DNA of 64,000 nt from Archangium violaceum (GTDB lineage Bacteria; Myxococcota; Myxococcia; Myxococcales; Myxococcaceae), in the NCBI RefSeq assembly GCF_016859125.1, contig NZ_CP069338.1:6945501-7009500 (forward strand), given 5' to 3'. The position numbers and the translations under genes were made by a program. The stretch's first letter is position 1; each line of letters begins with the position of its first letter. Below are positions 34,609-45,436 of the stretch, in pieces. A model generated the notes under the pieces. It ran no database searches, had not been told where the DNA came from, and saw nothing but the letters and a program-made list of their open reading frames with translations.

Positions 34609-34980
34609 TCATTCCTCGTCGGAGGCGGCGATCGTCTGGAGCGCCACGCGGAACAGCCGGAGCCTGTCGGGAGACAGGTCTCGGACGAGCATGTCGAGGC
34701 GCCGGAGGTCCGCGGACTCCGCGGGTGCGTTCGCGGGTGACCCTCCCGGGGAATCGCCTCCTTCGGTGGCGAGGGAGAGGAGCACGTCGGCCGAAACGCC
34801 CAGGGCGAGGCACAGCTCCCGCAGCTTGGGGACGCTGGGCACCATGTCCCCGCGCTCGATGCGCCCGTATACGGTGGGAACGAACCCCACCTGCTTGGCC
34901 ACCTGCTCCTGCGTGAGCTCCAGGCGCATCCGGGCCATCCGAAGTCGTGTGCCGAGCCTGGGTTGGGGCGTCTCGTCCAT
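34609..34980 (-). CDS. XRE-family helix-turn-helix regulator
   Basis: 123 residues. An N-terminal HTH of Cro/C1 type: RLRMARMRLELTQEQVAKQV, then PTVYGRIERGDMVPSVPKL, LCLALGVSADVLL. The C-terminal 50 residues are a Gly/Ser/Pro linker and a helix (LRRLDMLVRDLSPDRLRLFR) that may dimerise. It lies 224 bases upstream of, and in the same direction as, the hybrid kinase operon, with the perfect palindrome between them, so it may regulate that operon (inference). Confidence 0.88.
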   Translation of the reverse strand: MDETPQPRLGTRLRMARMRLELTQEQVAKQVGFVPTVYGRIERGDMVPSVPKLRELCLALGVSADVLLSLATEGGDSPGGSPANAPAESADLRRLDMLVRDLSPDRLRLFRVALQTIAASDEE

Positions 34981-35055
34981 CAGCGGGACCCTACCTGACG
35001 AGGAGAGACACCGGAAGAAAACCTGATTCGTGAGACGCGCGTCTCGGGCTTCTGT

Positions 35056-35487
35056 TCAGTGCAGGGGCCGCGAAGGTTCGGAGATCTGCTCCAGCGCTCG
35101 CGCCGTGGTGGTGTCGCTCGCCTCCTGCGACAGGTCCCCCAAGGACACGATGCCGATCAGGCTCTTGTCGTCGTCCACCACCAGCAACCGGCGGATCTGC
35201 CTGTCCTCCATCAACTCCGCCGCCTCGTCCAGGCTGGCGTCGGGGTGGATGCACTCGACGTCCTCGCTCATCACCGAGGACACCCGCGAGGTGTCGGGGT
35301 CGTGTCCCATGGCGATGCCGCGCACCACGATGTCCCGGTCCGTCACCAGGCCCACCAGCTTGTCGCCCTCGCACACGGGGAGGGGGCCGACGTTGAGTCG
35401 CTGCATCTTCTCCGCGGCCTGCTTCAAGGTGGCGTCGGGGCCGATGACCTCCACGCCGCGCGTCATCACGTCCTTGATCGTCTTCAT
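35056..35487 (-). CDS. CBS-domain pair protein
   Basis: 143 residues: two CBS motifs (about 1-60 and 68-125), MKTIKDVMTRGVEVIGPDAT and VSSVMSEDVECIHPDASL, each followed by the LVGLVTDRDI or LIGIVSLGDL strand. Stand-alone CBS pairs bind adenine nucleotides and regulate partners; here no partner domain is fused. The upstream in-frame extension is Pro/Arg-rich and unlikely to be translated. Confidence 0.88.
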   Translation of the reverse strand: MKTIKDVMTRGVEVIGPDATLKQAAEKMQRLNVGPLPVCEGDKLVGLVTDRDIVVRGIAMGHDPDTSRVSSVMSEDVECIHPDASLDEAAELMEDRQIRRLLVVDDDKSLIGIVSLGDLSQEASDTTTARALEQISEPSRPLH

Positions 35488-35629
35488 GACGGCTCGCTCC
35501 TCGCCAGGTTCGTTCCAGGGGAGGGTGGGGATGCCGTGCGGGAGATGCACCCGGGTACGGGTTGCCGGAGCAGCAGGGGAGCGGGGGAGCGGGGACTTGC
35601 CGTGAGGCCGGCGCCCGGGCCGACCCGGT

Positions 35630-36001
35630 TCAGCTCGTCTGTCGCCAGGCGGATAGGGCGAACAGCAGCCAGCCCACGAGGAAGCCCACTCCGCCCAGCG
35701 GGGTGATGGCGCCCAGGGCCCGCACGCCGGAGAGCGCCAGCGCATACAGGCTTCCCGAGAAGAGGAGGATGCCGGCGAGCATCGCCCAGCCCGCACCGTT
35801 CAGCAGTGGGCTGGGGCGCAGCTGCGACAGCAGTCCAATCGCGATCAAACCCAGCGAGTGATACATGTGGTAACGCGCGCCGGTTTCGAAGATGGTCAGG
35901 AGGTCCGGGGCGAGTCTCGCCCGAAGCGCGTGCGCACCGAATGCTCCCGCCGCCACAGACAGGAATGCGCTTGCCGCGCCGAGAATGAGCCACAGCCGCA
36001 T
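35630..36001 (-). CDS. DUF423 family small membrane protein
   Basis: 123 residues with four hydrophobic helices. MRLWLILGAASAFLSVAAGA, GAHALRARLAP, TGARYHMYHSLGLIAIGLL and FSGSLYALALSG are the family landmarks (YwdK/YgdD-like). Inner-membrane protein of unknown function. Monocistronic as far as can be seen. Confidence 0.9.
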   Translation of the reverse strand: MRLWLILGAASAFLSVAAGAFGAHALRARLAPDLLTIFETGARYHMYHSLGLIAIGLLSQLRPSPLLNGAGWAMLAGILLFSGSLYALALSGVRALGAITPLGGVGFLVGWLLFALSAWRQTS

Positions 36002-36082
36002 CGTCGAGCGCCTTTCTTTCCTCAGAGGTCCGACTGAGGCACCCTACCGCGCCTGAATCGGCGCGTCTCTACTTCCTTCACG

Positions 36083-36775
36083 ATGCCAGCTCCCACCACC
36101 AAGAAGCCCACTTCCCGCAAGATGCCCACCCTCACGCCCCAGCCCTTCGAGCTGCGGACCTCGTCCATCCAGGGCCAGGGGGCCTTCGCCACGCGGCCCA
36201 TTCGCAAGGGCGCGCGCATCATCGAGTACGTCGGCCAGCGCATCTCCCAGGCCCAGGCGGACGAGCGCTACGACGACACCGCCATGTCGCGCCACCACAC
36301 CTTCCTCTTCAACGTGGACGAGGACACGGTCATCGACGCCGCCCATGAGGGCAACGACGCACGCTTCATCAACCACTCGTGCGACCCCAACTGCCAGGCC
36401 TTCCTCGAGGGGGACCGGATCTACATCTACGCCCGGCGCGACATCGCCGTGGGCGAGGAGCTCTGCTACGACTACGCCTACGATCGCACCGAGGACATGG
36501 GCGAGGAGGAGGAGCGGCTCTACATGTGCCGCTGCGGCTCGCCCAGGTGTCGTGGCACCATCCTCGCTCCCCTGGAGGAGAAGAAGGAGGAGCCTCGGAA
36601 GAAGGCTCCCGTGAAGGCATCGAAGAAGAAGTCCTCGAAGTCCTCCTCTTCCAGGAAGTCGTCCTCTTCCTCCCGGAAGCCCCCCGTGTCCAGCAAGCGG
36701 ACCTCCACGGCGAAGTCCGGGCGCTCGGGTTCGGGCTCCGGGAATCGTGCTCGGACCCGCTCGGCCCGTGGTTGA
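36083..36775 (+). CDS. SET-domain lysine methyltransferase with Lys/Ser-rich tail
   Basis: 230 residues. SET domain at about 20-150: IQGQGAFATRPIRKGARIIEY, RFINHSCDPNC (pseudoknot and SAM site), GEELCYDYAYD (catalytic Tyr), then a post-SET cysteine cluster CRCGSPRCRG. The last 65 residues are strongly basic and low-complexity (KKAPVKASKKKSSKSSSSRK and similar), resembling histone H1 tails. SET proteins transfer methyl from S-adenosylmethionine to lysine. The tail could bind DNA or be the enzyme's own substrate (inference). An in-frame ATG 14 codons in is an alternative start. Confidence 0.9.
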   Translation: MPAPTTKKPTSRKMPTLTPQPFELRTSSIQGQGAFATRPIRKGARIIEYVGQRISQAQADERYDDTAMSRHHTFLFNVDEDTVIDAAHEGNDARFINHSCDPNCQAFLEGDRIYIYARRDIAVGEELCYDYAYDRTEDMGEEEERLYMCRCGSPRCRGTILAPLEEKKEEPRKKAPVKASKKKSSKSSSSRKSSSSSRKPPVSSKRTSTAKSGRSGSGSGNRARTRSARG

Positions 36776-36786
36776 GTGGGCATCTA

Positions 36787-36825
36787 CCCTCACCCCGTCC
36801 CTCTCCCGGAGGGAGAGGGGAGGGT
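36787..36825. repeat. Dispersed CCCTCTCCC hairpin repeat, copy 2
   Basis: CCCTCACCCCG then stem CTCTCCC/GGGAGAG with a GGA loop, ending GGGGAGGG. Lies 11 bases after the SET gene stop and could terminate it. Confidence 0.6.
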
Positions 36826-36979
36826 GACTCCAGGTATGGGTCGGGGTGCTGGGGGGCGGTCGCTCCGCTCCTCGTTGGGATGAACGGTGGACACTGGGGG
36901 TTGAAACGGGCACCGTCCCACCGCCTCGCGCCCCGGCCGTCCCGCGGGTCGTGAACGGTTGACTCGCACGGAGGACCCT

Positions 36980-39061
<2,082 letters not shown>

Positions 39062-39230
39062 TCGCGCACCCGTCTTCGTGCTCCCGGAGGGCCGGGGTGG
39101 GGTTCTTCACGGGACCCCACCCGCGGCCCTCTGTCTTTTCCCCGTACGCTCCTGCGGACATACCCCCGGTGGAGGTAGCTTGGTCCTCCGCGCGCGCCGG
39201 AGCCTCCGGCGTCCGCCTCGAGGAGGATTC

Positions 39231-39872
39231 ATGAAGTCCCGTTCGTCTCGCCTGGTTGCCGCGCTGTTCGCCACCTTCCTGTCGCTCCACGTGTCCGGTT
39301 GCTTCGGCTCGTTCGCCCTGACGCGGAAGATCTACGGCCTCAACCAGGAGGTCTCGGACAACAAGTTCCTGCGGTGGTTGGTGTTCCTCGGCTTCACCAT
39401 CATCCCCGTATACGGGGTGGGCACCCTCGTGGACGCCCTCGTCTTCAACAGCATCGAGTTCTGGTCGGGCAGCAACCCGCTCGCCAACGCCGAGACCCTG
39501 GAGGATGGGACGCGGATCGTCCGGCTGAGCCCCACCGACACGCTGCGGCTGTCGCGTGACGAGCAGAGCGGCGTGATGCGCGTCGAGCTGGACCGGGCCG
39601 GTGAGGCGCCGCGCGTGCGCTACTTCGAGCCGCTCGAGGACGGCATGGCCGTGCGCGACGAGGCGGGCGCGTTGCTGGTGCGTGCGCAGGAGCGCGTGGA
39701 CGGTGCGGTGGAGGTGGTGGATGCCTCCGGTTCGACGGTGACGGTGCACTCGCGCGAGGCCGTGGCCCTGGCCCAGGAGGCCTTCTCGCGGGACGGCGCG
39801 GCCGGACTGGCGCGTCACGTGACGCCGCTGGCCTCGCAGCAGGGACTCGCGCTGGCCTGCTCGGCCCGCTGA
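39231..39872 (+). CDS. DUF3332-like lipoprotein
   Basis: 213 residues from ATG 39231 with GAGGAGG 7 bases upstream. Signal with lipobox-like VSGC (Cys24), then SFALTRKIYGLNQEVSDNKF, a hydrophobic stretch WLVFLGFTIIPVYGVGTLVD and a beta-rich C-terminal domain. These landmarks fit DUF3332. Envelope protein of unknown function; sits alone after the S9 peptidase. Confidence 0.75.
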   Translation: MKSRSSRLVAALFATFLSLHVSGCFGSFALTRKIYGLNQEVSDNKFLRWLVFLGFTIIPVYGVGTLVDALVFNSIEFWSGSNPLANAETLEDGTRIVRLSPTDTLRLSRDEQSGVMRVELDRAGEAPRVRYFEPLEDGMAVRDEAGALLVRAQERVDGAVEVVDASGSTVTVHSREAVALAQEAFSRDGAAGLARHVTPLASQQGLALACSAR

Positions 39873-39902
39873 TCCCGTGACCCCGGGCGGGGGCGGGGCA
39901 TA

Positions 39903-41060
39903 ATGCGTCCGCTCATGACCTCGTCCCCCGACCTCGACGCGTACCGCTCCGAGTTCCCCGTCGTACAGGAGCAGCTCTACTTCAACCACGCGGGGGTCTC
40001 CCCCACGAGCCAGCGGGTCGCTACCGCCATACGCGAGTGGGTGGATGATCTCCTCCACCACGGCGTCCGCTTCGAGCGCGGTTGGGAGGCCCGTACCGAG
40101 GCCACCCGGGGGCTCGCCGCCCGGATGATCGGCGCCGCGCCCGAGGAGATCGCCCTCGTGCGCAACACCAGCCATGGGCTCGGCCTCGTCGCCGAGGGGC
40201 TCGACTGGCGTCCCGGGGACGAGGTCGCCGTCGCCTCGTCCATCGAGTACCCCTCCAACATCTACCCCTGGCTGCACCTGCGCGACCGCGGTGTCGTCGT
40301 CCGGGAGATCGAGCCCCGCGACGGAGGTGTCACCCCCGAGGCCGTGGCCGCCGCGATCACCCCGCGCACCCGGCTCGTCGCCCTCAGCTCCGTCCAGTTC
40401 GCCTCCGGCTACCGCACCGACCTGGAGGCCATTGGCGCCCTCTGCGAGCGCTCGGGCGTCCTCTTCTGCGTGGATGGCATCCAGAGTGTCGGCTGCATCC
40501 CCGTGGACGTGAAGAAGAGCCGCATCCACTTCCTCAGCGCCGACAGCCATAAGTGGATGATTGGCGTCTCCGGGATTGGTTTTCTCTACGTGGACCGGAA
40601 CGTGCTCCCTCGCGTGCGGCCCGTGCTCGTCGGCTGGCGCTCCACCACCGACCTCTGGAACTTCAACCGCTCCCACTTCGAGCTGCGCCCGGACGCCACG
40701 AAGTTCGAGGAGGGCAGTCACAACTACGCCGGCACCTATGCGCTCGGCGCCGCCCTCGGTCTTCTTCTGGAAGTGGGGATGGAGAAGGTCGAGGCCCGCA
40801 TCCGGGAGCTGCTCTCCCACGCGGACGCCGAGCTGCGCGCCATCGGGTGTGAGATCGGGCCTTCTCCCGAGCACCGCGCGGGCATCCTCGCCTTCCTGCC
40901 TCCTCGCGGGGATGTGAAGGCGCTCGCTTCGTATCTCTCCGAACGCAACGTCAGCTTCTCGCTTCGTCGCGGCCGCATCCGGATTTCGCCCCACTTCTAC
41001 AACCAGCCTGGGGAGATCGACCGGCTCGTGGAGATGGTTCGCGCGTTCTCGGGGCGGTGA
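39903..41060 (+). CDS. PLP-dependent class V aminotransferase
   Basis: 385 residues. Fold-type I class V aminotransferase: YFNHAGVSPTS at the N-terminus, NTSHGLGLVAEGL, LFCVDGIQSVGCIPVD with the PLP Asp, and the Schiff-base Lys217 in SADSHKWM. Family members include cysteine desulphurases and isopenicillin N epimerase-like enzymes; I see no desulphurase active-site cysteine loop, so another reaction is likely. An ATG four codons in (39915) is an alternative start. A hairpin repeat and then the convergent cysK follow. Confidence 0.88.
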   Translation: MRPLMTSSPDLDAYRSEFPVVQEQLYFNHAGVSPTSQRVATAIREWVDDLLHHGVRFERGWEARTEATRGLAARMIGAAPEEIALVRNTSHGLGLVAEGLDWRPGDEVAVASSIEYPSNIYPWLHLRDRGVVVREIEPRDGGVTPEAVAAAITPRTRLVALSSVQFASGYRTDLEAIGALCERSGVLFCVDGIQSVGCIPVDVKKSRIHFLSADSHKWMIGVSGIGFLYVDRNVLPRVRPVLVGWRSTTDLWNFNRSHFELRPDATKFEEGSHNYAGTYALGAALGLLLEVGMEKVEARIRELLSHADAELRAIGCEIGPSPEHRAGILAFLPPRGDVKALASYLSERNVSFSLRRGRIRISPHFYNQPGEIDRLVEMVRAFSGR

Positions 41061-41077
41061 GGCTCGGGGGGCGCATA

Positions 41078-41114
41078 CCCTCACCCCGACCCTCTCCCAG
41101 TGGGAGAGGGAGGG
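41078..41114. repeat. Dispersed CCCTCTCCC hairpin repeat, copy 3
   Basis: CCCTCACCCCGA then a 9-base stem CCCTCTCCC/GGGAGAGGG with an AGT loop. Between convergent stops of the aminotransferase and cysK, so probably a two-way terminator. Confidence 0.65.
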
Positions 41115-41140
41115 ATGGGATGGATGGGGAGGTGCTTGAG

Positions 41141-42061
41141 CTACTGCGCGGGGAAGAGGTTCTCGATCGACAGGTAACGCTCGCCCGTGTCGTAGCAGAA
41201 GCAGAGCACCCGGCTTCCGTCGGGGATGTCCGCCAGCTTCTTGTTCACCGCCGCCAACGCCGCTCCCGAGGAGATGCCCACGAAGATGCCCTCCTCACGC
41301 GCCGACCTCTTCGCGAAGTCGAACGCCTCCTCCTCCGCCACCTGGATGACCCCGTCCAGCGCGTCCTTGTGCAGGTTCTTCGGGATGAAGCCCGCTCCGA
41401 TTCCCTGGATCGGGTGCGGCCCCGGCGCCCCTCCGCTGATCACCGGCGACTTCGCCGGCTCCACCGCGAACACCTTCAGCTTCGGCCACTTCGGCTTCAG
41501 CACCTCGGCGCACGCCGTGATGTGCCCGCCCGTTCCCACTCCCGTGATGATGTAGTCCAGGCCCTCCGGGAAGTCGTTGAGGATCTCCTGCGCCGTGGTG
41601 CGCTTGTGGATCTCGATGTTCGACTCGTTCTCGAACTGCTGCGGCATCCACGCGTTCGGCGTCTGCGCCACCATCTCCTGCGCCCGGGCAATCGCGCCCT
41701 TCATTCCCTGCGCCCTCGGCGTCAGCTCGAACGTCGCCCCGTACGCCGCCATCAGCCGGCGCCGCTCGATGCTCATCGACTCGGGCATCACCAGGATGAG
41801 CTTGTAGCCCTTCACCGCCGCCACCATCGCCAGGCCGATGCCCGTGTTGCCCGACGTGGGCTCGATGATGACGCTGTCCTTCTTCAGCAGGCCCCGCTTC
41901 TCCGCGTCCTCGATCATCGCCAGGCCGATACGGTCCTTGATGCTCCCGCCCGGATTGGCCCGCTCGAGCTTCATGTACACCTCGACGCGCGAGGGAAAGA
42001 GCCGGTTGACGCGGACGTGCGGCGTGTTGCCGATCGTCTCCAGGATGTTGGTAACCTTCAT
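41141..42061 (-). CDS. cysK: Cysteine synthase A (O-acetylserine sulfhydrylase)
   Basis: 306 residues, standard length. PLP Lys42 in GGSIKDRIG, the substrate loop [12 protein letters not shown], the PLP-phosphate loop [10 protein letters not shown], and SSGAALAAV near the C-terminus. It makes cysteine from O-acetylserine and sulphide. The serine acetyltransferase gene that supplies O-acetylserine is directly upstream on the same strand, with a dyad-rich 55-base gap. Confidence 0.95.
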   Translation of the reverse strand: MKVTNILETIGNTPHVRVNRLFPSRVEVYMKLERANPGGSIKDRIGLAMIEDAEKRGLLKKDSVIIEPTSGNTGIGLAMVAAVKGYKLILVMPESMSIERRRLMAAYGATFELTPRAQGMKGAIARAQEMVAQTPNAWMPQQFENESNIEIHKRTTAQEILNDFPEGLDYIITGVGTGGHITACAEVLKPKWPKLKVFAVEPAKSPVISGGAPGPHPIQGIGAGFIPKNLHKDALDGVIQVAEEEAFDFAKRSAREEGIFVGISSGAALAAVNKKLADIPDGSRVLCFCYDTGERYLSIENLFPAQ

Positions 42062-42084
42062 GGGTTTCGAGCCTCGTCGGGAAG

Positions 42085-42124
42085 CTGTCTGCTACGACAG
42101 ATGGACATCTGCTATATCAGATGT
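42085..42124. promoter_or_regulatory. Two adjacent inverted repeats between cysE and cysK
   Basis: Arms ACATCTG/CAGATGT around CTATAT (42105-42124, overlapping the cysE stop codon) and CTGTC/GACAG around TGCTAC (42085-42100). Upstream of cysK on its own strand. No T-run, so an operator or an mRNA-processing hairpin is as likely as a terminator. Confidence 0.4.
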
Positions 42125-42962
42125 GGTACTCCAGCTCATCGAATTCCGCATCCCCCTGGCGGTGGCGCACCTCGCTGCGGCGGGTGACCACGGACTCAGG
42201 GGGGATGCTGTGGGTGATGAAGGCGTTGCCGGCGATGACGCTGCCGCGGCCCACCACCGTGCTCCCGCCGAGGATGGTGGCGTTGGCGTACACCACCACG
42301 TCGTCCTCGATGGTCGGGTGGCGCTTCTTGTCCGCCAGGGCCTTCTGGACCTGCAGCGCGCCCAGCGTCACGCCCTGGTAGATCTTCACCCCGTTGCCAA
42401 TGAGGGTGGTCTCGCCAATCACCACGCCCGTGCCGTGGTCGATGACGAAGCGCCGCCCGATGGTGGCCCCCGGGTGGATGTCCACACCGGTGCGCTGGTG
42501 CGCCAGTTCGGTGAGCAGGCGGGGCAACAGAGGAAAGCCCAGCAGGTGGAGGGCGTGGGCCATCCGGTAGATGGCGATGGCGTAGAAGCCCGGGTAGGTG
42601 AGGATGACCTCGTCCACGCTGCGGGCGGCGGGGTCGGCCTCGAAGATGGCGTCGGCGTCCTGCCGCAGCCAGGCGTAGAGCTCCGGGAGCTGCTCCATGA
42701 AGCGCTGGGGCAGGTCCGGAGACACGCCCGGGTAGCGGTGGGCGAGCGTGTTCAGGGAGCGCGTGAGGATCGCCTCCACCACCGCCACCTCGGAGCGGAC
42801 GCCGACCGCGCTACAGTCCAGGCGCTCGGCGAAGTGGGGGAAGAGCAGGGCCAGCACCTTCTCGATGAGCTCCGGGGCCCCGACGCGGACGTCCGGGGGG
42901 AAGCAGTGGTGCTTGCGTGCGTCGATGAGGGTCTGGATGAGCCGACCGTTGGGTTCTTCCAT
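42117..42962 (-). CDS. cysE: Serine O-acetyltransferase
   Basis: 281 residues, EpsC/SrpH-like. A long helical N-terminal domain precedes the left-handed beta-helix: TGVDIHPGATIGRRFVIDHG, GVVIGETTLIGNGVKIYQGV, TIEDDVVVYANATILGGSTV. It acetylates serine from acetyl-CoA, the committed step to cysteine, and is normally feedback-inhibited by cysteine at its C-terminus. cysK follows after 55 bases. An uncharacterised gene ends 18 bases upstream, so all three may be co-transcribed. Confidence 0.92.
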   Translation of the reverse strand: MEEPNGRLIQTLIDARKHHCFPPDVRVGAPELIEKVLALLFPHFAERLDCSAVGVRSEVAVVEAILTRSLNTLAHRYPGVSPDLPQRFMEQLPELYAWLRQDADAIFEADPAARSVDEVILTYPGFYAIAIYRMAHALHLLGFPLLPRLLTELAHQRTGVDIHPGATIGRRFVIDHGTGVVIGETTLIGNGVKIYQGVTLGALQVQKALADKKRHPTIEDDVVVYANATILGGSTVVGRGSVIAGNAFITHSIPPESVVTRRSEVRHRQGDAEFDELEYHI

Positions 42963-42980
42963 GGTCGGCCAAGTTAACCT

Positions 42981-43688
42981 CTAGTACCGGCCTCCGCCCA
43001 GCGCGCTGACGAGGGCCGACAGGATCCGGTTCTCCACTCCCCACACGGCCTTGTTGAGGCCCTGGATGCCCGCCCCCCGCAGGTAGTCGGTGAAGTCGTG
43101 CAGGGCCGTGGAGCGCTGCATGCGCTCGGTTTTTGCCGCGTAGAGCAGCGGCGTGTTCGGCGCCCCGGTCATCCCCAGGTCCGGGCAGGCCTCGGACAGC
43201 TTCTGGGGGTCGATGCCCGTCGCCGCCGACAGCATGGCCACGGTGAATTGGTGGACCGGCTGCTCCCGGGCGTTGGGAATCTTCTCCAGGACCTTCCGCC
43301 GGGTCTCCGGGCCGGAGTCGAGCTGCTCCAGCGTCACCTTGGACATGGCGAGGAGCTGCTCGTTCGTCACGCGCTTGTTGTCGAGGATGGCCCGGCGGAA
43401 GAGGCTCTCCGGCGTGTCCCCCTTGAGGGTGATGGGGCTCTGCTTCAGCCGGTCGAGCATGCCGTTGATGACCCGTCCCAGCTCCGAGTCCGCTGGAGCC
43501 CTCCAGGTGCTGGCGGGGGCCTGGACGGCCGCCTTCACGCCCACGGCTTCGAAGCCGCTCTTCTGCGTATGGCCCACCGTCTGGGCGGTGTTCACCGTCC
43601 GGGCGGTGTTCGGGGCGGAGGTGGCCTGCCGGGGCTCGGGCGCGGTGGGGGTCTTGATGGCAACGGGGCGACGGCCGATCGGGTCCAT
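42981..43688 (-). CDS. Hypothetical protein upstream of cysE
   Basis: 235 residues, not recognised. Unstructured N-terminal 60 residues rich in Thr/Ala/Pro with a short repeat (TARTVNTAQTVGH), then a helical domain (about 65-235): GRVINGMLDRLKQ, TPESLFRRAILDN, KVTLEQLDSG, VHQFTVAMLSAATGIDPQKL. No signal or membrane helix. Strong GGAGGAG ribosome site 4 bases from the ATG. Only 18 bases from cysE. Confidence 0.6.
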   Translation of the reverse strand: MDPIGRRPVAIKTPTAPEPRQATSAPNTARTVNTAQTVGHTQKSGFEAVGVKAAVQAPASTWRAPADSELGRVINGMLDRLKQSPITLKGDTPESLFRRAILDNKRVTNEQLLAMSKVTLEQLDSGPETRRKVLEKIPNAREQPVHQFTVAMLSAATGIDPQKLSEACPDLGMTGAPNTPLLYAAKTERMQRSTALHDFTDYLRGAGIQGLNKAVWGVENRILSALVSALGGGRY

Positions 43689-43871
43689 GGAGCTCCTCCG
43701 GAGTCGGCTCGGGGGAGCCTCGGTCCAGGGGTATTATCGCGAGCGCCCCGGGAAGGTTGCGAGCCCCCCCTGCGGAAGGGGAAGGAGCGCGGCGAAAAAA
43801 CCGGGGGTGAATCCAGGAAAGGGGCTCCGGGAGTCCTAGCACCGAGAAAATCGCCGGTAAGGAGCCCTCGC

Positions 43872-44555
43872 ATGAAGCGTCAGATTCTCACGGTGTGCCT
43901 CCTGGCCTCCCTCCTGGGGCCGGGCCGGGCCGAGTCGGCCCCCGTGGTCGAAACCCCCGCCTCCCCGTCCACGCCTTCCTCGCCTCGGAAGTCGGAGCTC
44001 GAGACGCGGCGCCAGGAGTTGGAGGCCCGCCAGAAGGCCTTGGAGGTCGAGTTCCAGCAGCTGGCCTCCGACACGGAGGCCCAGGCACGGCAGCTCGATC
44101 CCGAGGGGCGGCTCACCTCCGAACAGCTCTACAAGCTGCTCCAGGCGCGCGAGCGGAGGCTGTCCGGGAATCACGTCGATCCCACGCCCTTCATCATCTC
44201 CGTCTCCTTTCTCGCCTTCGTATTGACGGGCTTCCTGGCCTGGCTGTTCGCCAGCTACCGCAAGGCGCGCCAGGTCCACGAGACGGTGCGTCTGATGGTG
44301 GAGAAGGGGGCGGAGATCCCCGAGGGGCTGCTCGCGCCCCCCGCGCGGAAGCCGTCGGACCTGCGGCGGGGCATCATCCTGTCCACGTCCGGGCTGGGGC
44401 TGGCGGTCTTCCTGGCCGCCGTCCCGGATGTGCAGGGGGCCTGGGGCGCCGGGGTGACGCTCTTCCTCATCGGCGTGGGGCACCTGATCGTCTGGCGCCT
44501 GCAGACGGGAAAGGGACGGCTGTCGTCGGCGCTCTCGCCGGAGCCCCAGCCGTAG
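43872..44555 (+). CDS. DUF6249-like membrane protein
   Basis: 227 residues from ATG 43872 with AAGGAG 7 bases upstream. Signal peptide (about 1-22), a periplasmic coiled coil (RKSELETRRQELEARQKAL), one membrane helix (SVSFLAFVLTGFLAWLFA), a cytoplasmic stretch ARQVHETVRLMVEKGAEIP with the DUF6249 look, then two more helices. First of three co-oriented genes with an ECF-like sigma factor; 12 bases separate it from that gene. Possibly part of its control. Confidence 0.7.
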   Translation: MKRQILTVCLLASLLGPGRAESAPVVETPASPSTPSSPRKSELETRRQELEARQKALEVEFQQLASDTEAQARQLDPEGRLTSEQLYKLLQARERRLSGNHVDPTPFIISVSFLAFVLTGFLAWLFASYRKARQVHETVRLMVEKGAEIPEGLLAPPARKPSDLRRGIILSTSGLGLAVFLAAVPDVQGAWGAGVTLFLIGVGHLIVWRLQTGKGRLSSALSPEPQP

Positions 44556-44567
44556 CCTCCGCGCCCC

Positions 44568-45122
44568 ATGGCTCCTCCTCCTGAACACCCCTCGGACGCC
44601 GAGCTCATCTCCCGGGTGCTCGTGCGTGACGACCGGAACGCCTTTGGCGAGCTGGTGGCACGGCACCAGTCCGCGGTGCGCGCCCTGCTGCGCCGGCTGA
44701 CCGGGGGAGATCTGGCGCAGGCGGATGATCTGGCGCAGGAGACCTTCCTGCGCGCCTACCGGGGGCTGCGTGGCTATCGCGGTGGGGCGAAGTTCTCCTC
44801 CTGGCTCTACCGCATCGCCTGCAACGTGTTCTTCAGCAGGGATCGCGGCAGCCGGGGAGCCTCCGTGGCGTCTCCCGCCCAGGAGGCCGGGAGCTCCGAG
44901 GAGGTGGCCCTCCTCCCGGATGCGCTGCTGGCGCGCTACGATCTGGAGCGGGCGCTCGCCTCGCTCAAGCCCCGCGAGCGGGCCGCGCTCGTCCTCACCT
45001 ATGCCAACGAGCTGACCCACGAGGAGGCGGCGGTCGTCCTCGACTGCCCCGTGGGGACGCTCAAGACCCATGTCGCGCGCGCGAAGGAGAAGCTGCGCCG
45101 GCAACTCGAGGAGGTCCCATGA
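44568..45122 (+). CDS. ECF-type RNA polymerase sigma factor
   Basis: 184 residues. Sigma region 2 (AFGELVARHQSAVRALLRRL, DDLAQETFLRAYRGLRGYRG, FSSWLYRIACNVF) and region 4 (LKPRERAALVLTYANELTHE, CPVGTLKTHVARAKEKLRR). Typical of extracytoplasmic-function factors. It overlaps the next gene by ATGA, which encodes a small membrane protein that could be its anti-sigma factor. Confidence 0.93.
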   Translation: MAPPPEHPSDAELISRVLVRDDRNAFGELVARHQSAVRALLRRLTGGDLAQADDLAQETFLRAYRGLRGYRGGAKFSSWLYRIACNVFFSRDRGSRGASVASPAQEAGSSEEVALLPDALLARYDLERALASLKPRERAALVLTYANELTHEEAAVVLDCPVGTLKTHVARAKEKLRRQLEEVP

Positions 45123-45412
45123 ACGGCCGCGATGAAGAGGCCTGGCTCGACACGCTGCTCCAGCGGCAACTGCCATCCGGGCTCTCCGACGATGGCTTCC
45201 GGGAGCGGGTCCTCCAGCGTCTGCCTCCGCGGGCGCGGCCGTGGCGGCGCGCGCTCATCCTCGGCGTCACGTGGCTGGTGGCGGGCGCCGCGCTGCTGCT
45301 GCCCACGGGAGGCGGGAGCGGGGTGCTCTCCTCCTCGGACGCAGGCAGCCTCGTCGTCCCGTTCAGCCTCGGGGCGGCCCTGCTGTGGTACCTCGCGGAC
45401 CGCCTGCTGTGA
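45119..45412 (+). CDS. Small membrane protein, possible anti-sigma factor
   Basis: 97 residues: a soluble N-terminus (about 1-40, DGFRERVLQRLPPRARPW) followed by two membrane helices. It overlaps the sigma factor gene, the usual position for an anti-sigma factor, but I see no zinc-anti-sigma HxxxCxxC motif, so the assignment rests on position and topology only. Confidence 0.7.
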   Translation: MNGRDEEAWLDTLLQRQLPSGLSDDGFRERVLQRLPPRARPWRRALILGVTWLVAGAALLLPTGGGSGVLSSSDAGSLVVPFSLGAALLWYLADRLL

Positions 45413-45436
45413 GAGGTGCCGGGGCTTCCCGGTGCC

